This document shows, in pieces, positions 36,022 to 46,917 of a DNA stretch of 64,000 nucleotides. The stretch covers positions 4,729,501-4,793,500 of the forward strand of contig NC_084892.1 of the NCBI RefSeq assembly GCF_958979055.1, given 5' to 3'. Both the position numbers and the translations under genes were made by a program. Below the pieces are notes generated by a model. The model had not been told where the DNA came from, ran no database searches, and saw only the letters and a program-made list of their open reading frames with translations. Numbering within the stretch: position 1 is the stretch's first letter; each line of letters opens with the position of its first letter. The DNA comes from Alnus glutinosa. Lineage: Eukaryota > Streptophyta > Magnoliopsida > Fagales > Betulaceae.

Positions 36022-39000
36022 ATGGCGGGTCAACACTCTGCCCTCAGACCCACCTCTTCTTCTTCTTCTGTTTCTACATTTTCGTTGTCTTCCTCGCAGT
36101 CCTTCGCTTCCCGCCTTCTCTTGCTCCTCACAGTCCTCTCATTGACCCTCGCCTGCTTCGCCTTCATTCTGCAATGGCGGGGCGGCCTCAACGACCCCAT
36201 CACCCGCTGGTCCCTGGACCACCACGAGTTTCCGGGCATGGCTGTTTTCGGCTCCGGAGCCTCCCACTCGTCTCGCTCCGTCGGCTCTGATTGCGTGGAT
36301 CTTCTGGGTCAGAGCCGCTCGCCGACCTTCCCGTATTTCAGGGATTGGAAGTTCGGGTACGAGTCGGATCTGAATCCTAAGGTGAGTGTCTGACTGGAAT
36401 TTGATTGATTGTTATTGGTGTTTTGATTTTTGGTTGGCTTTGGGTAATGGGTTTTGGTTTTTTTGTTGTTGTTGAGTTTGCTGGGTTTCTTGGGGTTTTA
36501 TTTTTGGTGCGTGTGTTTGGGTTTTTGGGTCTGGCATCTGGGTTATGCTGATGTAAGTTTGGCGTGAGAGTTAATGTATGGTTTTGATTAGAATTAGAGT
36601 AGATTTCAGATATGATTCAAATGAGCCATTGCCCATTGGTAATCAAATTGATTTCCCCCTCCCTCTAATGTATAGTTAAATATCATCACGTAGTATATTA
36701 CTATTTGCTTTGATTCAAAACCTTTTTATTTATTAGATTAATTCTGTTTAAAGTATTAATTTATGTCCTATGTCTTTATTTTTTATTTTTCATTTTGTTA
36801 GATCAATCTGAAATGATTAGTTATGAATACAAGCCCCTGATGGAGAGAAGGTGCATGGTGGGCGAAAGATTTGTATTTATTTAACATTCATGATAAATCT
36901 ATGTGGAGCATCTGATTTCTTAATTTGAGATGATCTTTAGTGACTATGTTCAGGGTTTTGTGCGGGGTATCTATGTATCCTCCAAAATCTCTAATGGATT
37001 CCAGAATACGAATTAAGGAAATCAGAAATATTTGAGATCAGGCAATCTAACATTGAAATAACTATAAACTATTTTTAATGCTATGTGTGTGAAGAAATGG
37101 CGGATATCTTAAGAGTATGGGTGAATTCATAATTGTTACATTGATGTAAAAAAATTCAGTAAATTATTCCTATGAGGAAAAAAAAAAGTGTAATTTATAT
37201 GAAATGTTAGATAATAGAATGTAATTAAAATAGGACCCAACTTGTAAAAATGTTTAAAAGAAGAATGCCTCTTTTTGTTGGCATGAAAAGAAAAATACAT
37301 TTACCCCCAGTGCTGGTCCAGCAAAAGTAGGGTAGATCTGGATATGGTCCTAAGCTTCAACATTTTTGCATGATGTGGTCACTCTCAGTTGGTGTGAAAT
37401 GCGTGCTGTGCTATATTAATGCCAAAAAATATCTTGGATATCTTCCTTCATTTATATTATTGAAATATTTCACCTTGAATTTTATTTTTACAGTCATGTT
37501 CCTCCGTGGTATTTTCCTTTATTATATTATTTTCCTTAACTGACACAATGTATCTATTTGACCCTCTTTGGCACTTGTAATCATTTATATTGAGAGAACA
37601 ATATTATTGAGAACCATTTCCTTTGATCCTTAAGCCGATAGAAGTCTTCCTTCTATCTTGTGACTCTAAGCAATTTAAAACCTTGTTTTGGATTAATTTA
37701 TCATATGTTTGGACTTATGAATTAATGCTAAATTTATCATATGTTTGAATTTTTTTTTTGGTGAATTATGGATCAATTTATGACCCATTTCGTTTGCAAT
37801 TTTGCTGTATACCAGATATGTATTACAACAAGCACTTCTGCTGGTCTAGAGCAGACTTTGCCATGGATCTTTTATCATAAGGTTATTGGAGTTTCAACCT
37901 TTTTCCTTTTTGTAGAAGGGAAGGCTGCATCTGCAAATGTATCTAAAGTCTTAGAATCAATTCCAGTGAGTTTATTTCCTTAGCCTCTATATTACATTTT
38001 TCCCAGCCAATACCTAGTTTTGTTTGGTTGCTGCAAGTTGTCACTTTAGTTCCCTTCTTGTTTTGAACTTCCTGACTTATCTTGTTATGGACTAAACATT
38101 TCTTTTTTAGGGGGTGAAAGTTATATACAGAACAAGAGAATTAGAGGAGCAGCAAGCTAAAAGGTTAGTCCATTCTCCATCCAAATTGTTTTTTTCTTTT
38201 TTAATAATTGTGTTTGTTATTTTATTTTTTATGTCATTCTCTACTTTGAATAGTCATTGTTGTTAGAACGACTATACCTTCTACTTTTAATATTAAAGCT
38301 AAGCTTAAGTCTACGTTCATTTTAAAATTCAAAATTTTCCCTCAATGTGGAATGGTCAATTGTATCAAAGAGGAGAGTAAGTTTTTGGATGCAAAGGCAA
38401 AAACATTATGAGTTTTTAATTTTAGAGTTTCTTTCCTCATCTTTAACAACATTCTTTACTCAGTATTTGATTCATTTTTCTTTGTTCTTCTTACCCAGAT
38501 ATACAACATGATATGTTAGGATAAACATCTTGAATGTGTTGATTTGTGGTCTGGGTCCACCACATGGATTGTGCAAATTGTTGTCCATATTCAGGGCAGA
38601 AATATTAAATGAAACCAAATGTTGGTTCTCAATTGGAGAAAAAAAATATAGGGATCATTGTGTGGATGGGCTTCAACACTGTAAAAGATCCTAACTTATT
38701 GCTCATTCCTACTCTGAATATTTGTTTTTTCTCTCAAAGTTTAGTGAATCTGTGAAACACTTATTCTATTCTATCAGTGGAGACAGTTTGATTGTCTTTT
38801 TACATTGTGAAACTGTATTATCTTGTATATGTTACCAACTACTATGAATTTCACTAAAACTAAACTTACTTATCCAAAAAAAAATGTTACCAACTACTAT
38901 GAATCTAACATTTATGATATAATTTCCTTTATTTTAATGATGTAATTAGCCGGATCTGGAATGAGACTTGGTTGGCGAGCTTCTTCTACAAACCATGTAA

Positions 39001-42000
39001 CTATGAGTTGTTTGTGAAGCAATCTCTCAATATGGAAATGGCGATTGTCATGGCAAGGGTATGGGCACTGACTTTTCATCTTCTGCATGACATGGTTAGT
39101 ATTTTCTATTTATGTAACAAAGGTCTAACATTGTCTTTCACAATTTTAGGGGGCTGGAATGGATTGGATCATCCATCTTGACACTGATGAACTAATACAT
39201 CCAGTAGGCACTCAGGAGTACTCCTTGAGACAATTGCTATCCGATGTTCCTGGAAATGTTGATATGGTTATCTTTCCAAATTATGTGAGTGAAACAGCTT
39301 TATCTAGAATCTTATTTGAACTACTTAACAGCAGCACTTTTAATTATGCTTGCATGTTGTTATTGCCTCAGGAGAGCAGTGTTGAACGAGACGATATCAA
39401 GGAACCCTTCACTGAGGTATAATATCTTTGACCTTCGTATGATCCTAACTAAGATTTCAAAAATAGATATGACTGATGGTTTTTAAAGATTGGCAATGTT
39501 ATAATTAATTCGAGTTGGAACATCATTTTTTTATTTTTTTGTATTATGGGCTGTCTGCCTAGACATTTTCAATCTTTATCAAATCACATGGATTGTGTTT
39601 AGAAAATTAAAAAATAAATGACTTGTTACAAATAAAACTTTGTCAAAGTTGCTTCAACAGAAAACAATTGTTTGATGAGTTGAAATTATGGACTGCCTGT
39701 TAAATATGATATTGAATTAGATAGGCCAACCTTGCATAACACACATGGACATGCTCCTACTAATATGCAGAGCCTGTCTGTGCAAATAGTGGTCTATTTG
39801 CTTTATTATGGGATAGTTTTGTATTAGAATAAGTGGATAGGAATAGTTAGTTTAGTTATTATCTGTTTCCTTTGTCCATATTGTTTGTTTACTATTCAAT
39901 TTTGGGGCGTCCCAAAATACTATTTACTTGAAAAGTGAATGGATATTTTTATTAGCTTTCCTGACTTATCCTTAATTTAATTTGAAAAGCCAATCTCTTC
40001 TTTTCCATTTACTCTATTTTAGTTTAAATTAAGGAGGGTAATTTTAAAACTAGTGACCTTTATGTGTAGAGAACAATGCATTAAATGATGTTCCCTTGAA
40101 AAAGTTGCATATCCTGTGGTGAACAAACAATTTGAGATGGAGGTAGTATATATTAATTTGGAAGTTGACTGGGATTTAAATCAATGAGTTGCAAGTTAGG
40201 GTTGAAGTAATCCACTACGAGTAACTTCAATATGAACTCATTGCATATCCTGTGGTGAACAAACAATTTGAGATGGAGGTAGTATATATTAATGTGGAAG
40301 TTGACTGGAATTAAATCAATGAGTTGCAAGTTGGGGTTGAAGTAATCCACTATTAGTAACTTCAATATGGAGGGAGTTGCTTCAGTTCAGCTCAACTATT
40401 TTTTTTTTTGATAAGTAATAAAATTAAATAAAGAGCGCAAAGTGGCGCAACCCTAATACACATGAAGTATACAAAAGTGCACTTAATCAAAGGAAACAAA
40501 AGAACATGAATGTAAAAACTCAGCAAACATAATATGACTCGGACTATGCGCCGAGACCCAAACATATAACATATTAAGCACATTTTGACACAAGTCCACA
40601 ACCGGTAATTCCTCTCACGCCAAAGACCCCACATATCACACAAGGGAACCTGCTTCCAAAGACGCGTAATATGACCACGACCCAGCAAGGTGCCCCAACC
40701 ACTCAACAAATTCAGCACACTTTTGGGCATGACCCATTCCACCCCAAACAAACTATAGAATGAGCACCAAACAACCTGTGCCACGTCACAATGAAGTAGG
40801 AGGTGATCAATGGATCTCTATTCTTCTTAAACATACAACACCACTCTACCATCACTATATGACGACTACGCAAATTGTCATGTATCAAAATCTTTCCTAA
40901 TGCCGCTGTCCACACAAAAAACACCACCCGCTTCAGAGTCTTAACACGCCAAATACCCTTTCAAGGAAAAGAGACCGCCTCTTGACAAGCTAGGGCTCTA
41001 TAGAAAGTCTTCACTTCAAAGCTCATTCTCTTAGAAAGATTCCAAACCAACCTATTAACCTCTCCATGCTGAATCCGAGTAGAATATAACTGCTCATAAA
41101 AGGAAAGAACCATTTCCACCTCTCAATCCTGAGCATACTGTGAAAAGACAACATTCCAATGTGAACAGTACACATTTTATATTATCTAGTTGTTGTGTGG
41201 TTCTTGACCATTGAAGGTTAGCCGACACCAAGTGTGCAGTAAAAGTTTGGACAAATCTAAACCTTACATGCTCACCACATTCTCTATAAGCTCAGGTGCC
41301 ACCCAGGTGGGCAGGTGGTAGTGTTGGATGGTGTGGGGTTGGTTAACATAGGTCTTTAGTTTTAAATCTTTTTTTGATAAGTAATAGAAATTTTACTACC
41401 AAAATGGGGCAATCTAGTAACAGGAGAAAGTCCTTTATTATTACATCTGGGAGAGTTTTCCATTAACTTTTAGATTGTTGTGGGAATTCGTTGAGAATTA
41501 TGGGCTCATTGATTTTTTTTGGCTTTCCTAGCAATAAACTAGACATGAAAAAACAAAAGAATTATTGTTTCATTAAGTATATGACCATCCTAGTCTAATT
41601 GAATCTCATTTAATTGGCTTGATTAGTTCAATTGTATTGATAATAAGTCCTATAGAGGCCAAGGCTTGAGAATGTGTTTATTGATGATTATTATTTTGCT
41701 TTTGTTAATAGTGCAAAAAGCTTGTCTCATGGTGATGATCCGTCTGATATGATTAGTATAGCTTTACTGTCAATTTTGGCATGTTCCATGATCAAGTTTT
41801 AAGCGCAGAGATAATTTAAGTGTTCAAATTTTTGCAATTGACCCATTATCCCCCTGCGATTCCGGCGAGTCCTCCGGTGACTATTGCTGGGTCTGATTCT
41901 TCCAATGGTCCTGGGTTTGTTGCTGCCCCACTGCCTAGCAGTTCTGGGTTCGCTCCTCCGGGTTCTGTCCCCTTGCTGGTTGGGTCTAGGTTGGATCCTT

Positions 42001-45000
42001 CCTCCTCCTTATCCTCTCAAGCCCCTGCGGCACCAGTAGAAAAGAAGAAGTCTGCGCAAACCCTTGCGGTTCCAGTAGAAGAGAAGAAGTTTTCTGAAGG
42101 TTTGGAGGCTCCTAGTCGGGTACCAGAGTCTGGTGTTGCCCCTCCATTATCCACTGGAACTACTGAATTGGGCGAGAAGATCTCTTCGGCTGAGAAGTTG
42201 ACGCCGGAGAGGGAGCTCCCTTTGAAGAAGGTTACAAAGCCTCCAGAGGAGAAGGATCCGCCTTTTGTTTGCGACCAGAATTGGGAGGAGGCAGAGCTTT
42301 GGGGGAGGATCTCTGAGATGTATCCGGGGGTGACTGAGGAACAAAGACAGAGGCTCATTGAAATCTGGGGCAAGATGATAGAGCGCAAGAAACACGAAAG
42401 TAAGAGGGAGCTTCGATATCTACAAAGTTCCATCAATTACGGAGACATCAAAGCTTCTTTGAGGTGTAGGAAAGACAAGGCTATTAGGTCGTAGGGTTGT
42501 CTGCCTTGGGAGTTCTTGTGGGTTATTCGCTGGTGCTCTTTCGGTTTTTAGGTTTTTCTTGGTTTTTTTGGGTGTGTTGCTTGGGTTCTTTTGTGGGTTG
42601 TCTTTTGGGTGTTATTTCGGTTCCTAGGTTTTGTCTTTGGGGCTTTTTGTTGGGTTTTTGTTCGGGTTTTTTTTGGGTCAGCTTTGGCTCTCCTGTGTAT
42701 ACTTCCTGTGTACGTAGGGGCGTCTTACGCTTTCATTTCTATAAAATTTTACTTATAAAAAAAAAAGTTATTACATACACACACATTTGCGGTTGACTAA
42801 TATCACTTATATTATGTTGGATAGGTCTCGATGTTCAAGAAGAACTATGACCATCTTCCAAAAGATGTATATTTTGGCAACTATAAAGAAGCAACCCGTG
42901 GTAATCCAAACTACTTTTTGACCTATGGAAATGGGAAATCAGCTGCTCGGATTCAAGATCATCTGCGTCCTAATGGTGCACACAGATGGCACAACTATAT
43001 GAAGACCCCAAAGTATGTTTGTTCTGTCATATTTCAGCAATTTCATGAGCATGCCTACCCTTATAAATTTTCTTTTGTTTTTTAAATATCTCTGTATATT
43101 GTTCACTGAGATATACAATTGATATGTTAGTTCTGATGAAGACATTTCAATATATATACATACTTATATATTCTATACATGAGCTCCATGGAATTTTGAT
43201 AATTTTGTCTACCTACTTGATAGTGAGATCAAATTAGATGAGGCTGCTGTTCTACATTACACGTACCCTAAGTTTTCTGATTTAACTTCAAGACGTGATC
43301 GCTGTGGCTGCAAGCCTACAAAGGAAGATGTCAAAAGATGCTTCATGCTGGAGTTTGACAGATCTGTGAGTTCTGATTCTTCACTATGCTATTTATTCCT
43401 ATGGTTAAAGAAGCTTGGTTACAAACAGTTATACAAATTCTATCAGATTCTCTACACAGTAATTTGTTTAGATGTCTTATTGATGACCAGTGTCTTAAAA
43501 TGATGCAAGACATGCATTATAGATGTCATGTAGTTTGGAGCAGGCATAGTTACCAATTCCGTTGCTTTCGGGCTGGAATGGCCAAAATCTTTCATATCGG
43601 CAAGTAAATTGCTACACCTATTGTGCCCATTTTGTCCTGTTGCAGCCATTTCCACCGGTACTTGTGTATCAGACTGTCACGGTTTTGTTAAACTATATAT
43701 ATATTTTAAAAGCAATAAAGGTTAGTTTTCATAATAAGGCCTTGACCATTTGATTTGTGATTAAAATAAAAAATCGAATGAAAACAAATGATATATTGTG
43801 GTTTGGATCTATTGTATCGTGTATTGAGGAATTAGATGGACTTGTTTTGTGTTTATATACAAACTTATATGTGTGCGTGTGTGTGGATGGATATGTACCG
43901 GTGAATCCAAAATGGCACACCATAATGTTCCAATACTGTTATTTTTCATTTTAATCTTGTTGGTATTGATATGATGAGTGATGCCTGAATTGTCCTTGTG
44001 TTGAAGTTCATACTATGCTCAAAAGTTATTTTTCGCATTAAAATGAGCATGTGCATGTCATGTGTTCGTTTTTACTTCTAATTTAATGATCTCAAGGGTG
44101 TTTTTGCCAATGACTGGTAGTTGAAGGGGGTTGAGTGTGATGGTGGCAGTTTGTAGGGGCAATGTGCAAATGAGTGGTAGTTGAGGGGGGTTCAAGGTAA
44201 TTAACCCTTATATTAAATATAAGAGAAGGATTTATCTATAATGCGACTCTGGTAGTATTTGAATCTCATACTGCTTGGAGAAGGCCTTAATGGTGTCGGC
44301 ATATTTAAATTTTTTTTACTTTTTTTAGTTAAATATTTAAGCATAAATTATGCAGACACTTGATTCTGTCGGGGGTCATATTCCTTACAGCTTTGTCCTA
44401 TTATATGATGTACAGGCATTCATAATTGCTTCAACTGCAACGGAGGAGGAAATGCTTCGCTGGTATGGGAAATTAAGACAAAATTTTCCTATCCTTGATT
44501 TCAATTGATAAAGCTCATACAACTTTAAGTTTTCCTGCGGTTCTGCACATTGCAAGTTAACATTCAAGGCTAGATTTGGGCATCAGAGAGTTTGAATGTA
44601 TTCATTACGGTCTTTAGCATTCATAGTGGGATTTATTGGGGTGAATGGGACTATCACAGTGAATGATAACCACTTATAGAATTCTAATAACTCACTTACC
44701 CAAACCCCGTTGCCAAGATGACCTATTACAGCCACACTGATATGATGATGATATCAACGAAGAGGGGGGGCGTACAGATGAGATACATAACTGTTCTTTA
44801 GTGTTGGATCCTATCAATCTTTGCTTGCTTACATTACTTTGTTGTTATAGGTACCGTGAACGCATTGTGTGGACCGATAAAGAGCTAAACTTGAAACTTT
44901 TGAGGAAGGGCATCTTGACTCGCATATATTCTCCTACGGTTAGTTCAATCAACCTTGAAGTCTACTTTCTCTTTAGTTACCTTTAAACTGCAGAGTAATT

Positions 45001-45346
45001 TATATGGTTTGCGGCTATACTTGGTTCTTAGATATTCTCAAACTCCTCCAATGTTTATCTTCAGGTGATTATTCAGGGTCTGAGGGAATCTGGCATTTTT
45101 AGCTCCGTGATCACATCAGCCATGCAAACAAGTGAGTCCAAAGACAATTTCTTAAAATCCGTCGAGAGTAGCAACTCTTCTAGGGCAACCACATCTGGAG
45201 TGGTTTCTTCAAGAAAGATTGTTAATAGTAGAGAATCTCAAGCAACGGCAAGAAGGGCCTTGGAAACCAAAGAAGTTGCTTCTCACCCCTCGGCTATCCC
45301 GCCCTTATCTCCTCCTGGCCTGCATGATTTTAACATCGATACATAA
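36022..45346 (+). CDS. KOB1: KOBITO1/ABI8/ELD1-type glycosyltransferase-like membrane protein
   Basis: Eleven exons (36022-36381, 37816-37965, 38111-38163, 38950-39058, 39150-39284, 39372-39416, 42825-43012, 43224-43365, 44416-44462, 44851-44938, 45065-45346) join in phase to 532 residues, matching Arabidopsis KOB1 in length and order. A Ser-rich cytosolic N-terminus is followed by one membrane segment at about 30-55, a type II layout. The GT92/DUF23-like domain follows, with [33 protein letters not shown], the DxD-type [10 protein letters not shown] (D235, D237), [19 protein letters not shown] text and [17 protein letters not shown]. The C-terminus is Ser-rich and variable. In Arabidopsis, KOB1 is required for cell elongation, cellulose deposition, plasmodesmatal permeability and ABA/sugar responses; its sugar donor is not known. 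Intron 6 (39417-42824) is enlarged by LINE fragments. Confidence 0.94.
40104..40377. repeat. 139-bp direct tandem duplication in KOB1 intron 6
   Basis: Two copies start with GCATATCCTGTGGTGAACAA, at 40104 and 40243, and run about 139 bp with a handful of differences and one 1-bp gap. Mirrored short reading frames on the minus strand simply reflect the repeat. Confidence 0.95.
40399..41150 (-). pseudogene. L1 LINE ORF2 C-terminal fragment (zf-RVT region)
   Basis: On the minus strand, broken frames give [79 protein letters not shown] and [17 protein letters not shown], the zinc-binding tail of plant L1 reverse transcriptase proteins. A TGA interrupts it near 40965 and a frameshift follows. The 3' end carries TTACTTATC and poly(A), seen as poly(T) at 40399-40409 on the plus strand. 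The insertion is 5'-truncated near 41150, antisense to the host gene. Confidence 0.85.
41820..42766 (+). mobile_element. L1-type LINE derivative with ORF1 C-terminus fused to the 3' end
   Basis: An open frame of about 224 codons (41820-42494, no ATG at its left end) is rich in Pro, Ser, Glu and Lys. It ends with a charged helix, [14 protein letters not shown], then a basic tail, matching the end of plant L1 ORF1 proteins. ORF2 should come next. Instead the sequence goes directly into a T/G-rich region ending CTGTGTATACTTCCTGTGTA, TACGCTTTCATTTCT, TTACTTATA and poly(A), the L1 3' end. A possible target duplication TTATTACAT occurs near 41434 and 42769. It lies sense in KOB1 intron 6. Confidence 0.65.
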
Positions 45347-46014
45347 TTCAATTTTTTTGCCATTCATCTTTTGATTATTCCCTCCTCGCCATTGCCGGCT
45401 TCCTGTTTCCTGTTCTGTTTCGGGGAGAGCCGGATTTGCTGTTTTGACGGGCACTTCCATATTCAGTTTTATTATGGGGTTCTTCCCGATCATTAACCAA
45501 GCGCTAGTGTACATTTCAGGTTTAGAATATATTAGATTTGGCAGAGTGATAGGTGTAGAGCGGGGATTTCAATTGCAGATTCTTGATTTTCTTTATACCT
45601 TTGGTCATTTCTGTAACTACTGGCTGATTGCTTGAGGATGTAATCTGAAACCCTAGCCTCATATATATGTTTTTGTTAATACACATTGAAGGGGGCGATA
45701 TTATGATGTTCTTTCCCCAGTCAAGTTATAGAGTGCAAAGATTGTTATTACCCAATAAACTGGCTGATTCTTTTTTTCAATATATATATATATTTTTTTT
45801 TTTTTTTTTCTTTTTCTGAGAGGTGAGAATCCTATCCACTGCATGTGAGTGTGAGAGATTGTCTGTACGTCCAAATTCGGGTGACTAAATCCATTTTTCC
45901 TGCCTGAAAAAAGAAAAAAGAAAAAAAAAGACAATGACCCTGTTTGTCAATGCTTTTTTAAAATGTGTTTTGTTTGGGTTAATGTCCCTATCTATAACCT
46001 ACATCCTCCGCCAA
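45347..46014. other. KOB1 3' flank and spacer
   Basis: Probably the KOB1 3' untranslated region for the first 300-350 bp, ending near the TTTTTGTTAATACAC stretch at 45670-45685, then poly(T)/poly(A) runs. No coding frame is convincing. Confidence 0.45.
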
Positions 46015-46305
46015 ATAATGATGTCGGAGTAGAAAAATGTTAGATGTACTAAATCTTTTATTAAGAAATGAGTATCAAGATGATGTGAAGTTAATAATGA
46101 TATCGAAGTAGAGAAGTGTTAGATGTATTAAATCTTTTACCAAGAGATGAGTACCAAGATAATGTGAAGCTTATTCATTGGTACCTGTAGTATTTTTTTT
46201 TTTTTTTTTTTTATTAATTGTTTTGATCATCTCCAATGAATAAGCTACACATCATCTTGATAAAAGATTCGGTACCTTAACATTTCTCGTCGAAGTGGGG
46301 TTGAT
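46015..46305. mobile_element. Inverted-repeat MITE with partially duplicated left arm
   Basis: ATGTATTAAATCTTTTACCA and GTGAAGCTTATTCATTGG on the left pair with CCAATGAATAAGCTACACAT and TGATAAAAGATTCGG on the right, across a T-rich loop at 46191-46211. The left arm is preceded by a second, similar copy (46021-46094), so the element looks like arm-arm-loop-arm. It lies about 600 bp upstream of the ARP gene. Confidence 0.65.
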
Positions 46306-46890
46306 ACATAATGCAAGCTGGGACAGGGTGTGACACATTAGTAATCGAAGACACGCAAAATCTTTGAAATTCATTGTGTATAAAAAACAGTAATTGAAGA
46401 CACAAAATCTTCAGCATTTATTTTGTGTATAAAAATGTGATTTATAGCATATCTTTATCTGTTTGCATCTTGAAATTTTTCACCGGTAAATTAAATTGTT
46501 TTTGGCCACGAATTTTTTAGATCAATTAAAATAGAGAGGATCCGTTTTATAATTTAAATTCTGTTTTATTACATCGAACGATATATAATGTCACATTTTT
46601 TAAACATAGTGCTGCATCATTTAAAATTTTGTGCAATGTTAGAACATATATACCAATAAATTCGAAAAATCTAATATCAACCATTAAATATAAATTATAA
46701 TTAATGATCTCCTATTCCGAGTTTTCGCTGCTAACATCAAACCGAAGAAAATGCTATGCGCACGTTGGACGCCGCACGTGTTAAGTAGTCCTTAAACTCA
46801 GTTACTCAGTTCCGGTTGGCACTTGCCGAGGCCCGAAGGCACTGACGCCTGTTCGTAAAGCCTGCTTTTGGCGCCTCTTCTTTCTTAACT

Positions 46891-46914
46891 ATGCTGCTCG
46901 CTAATCTCGTATGA
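46891..46914 (+). promoter_or_regulatory. Upstream ORF in the ARP leader
   Basis: A seven-codon frame, ATG through TGA, ends 3 bp before the main ATG at 46918. Its start has A at -3. A second out-of-frame ATG at 46911 opens a frame overlapping the main start and ends at 46946. Whether the transcript includes both depends on the unmapped transcription start. Confidence 0.45.
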
Positions 46915-46917
46915 TCA

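Noticed and set aside
42017..42436. Minus-strand frame of 139 codons in KOB1 intron 6
   Set aside because: It is antisense to the LINE ORF1 remnant, whose plus-strand C-terminus is recognisable.
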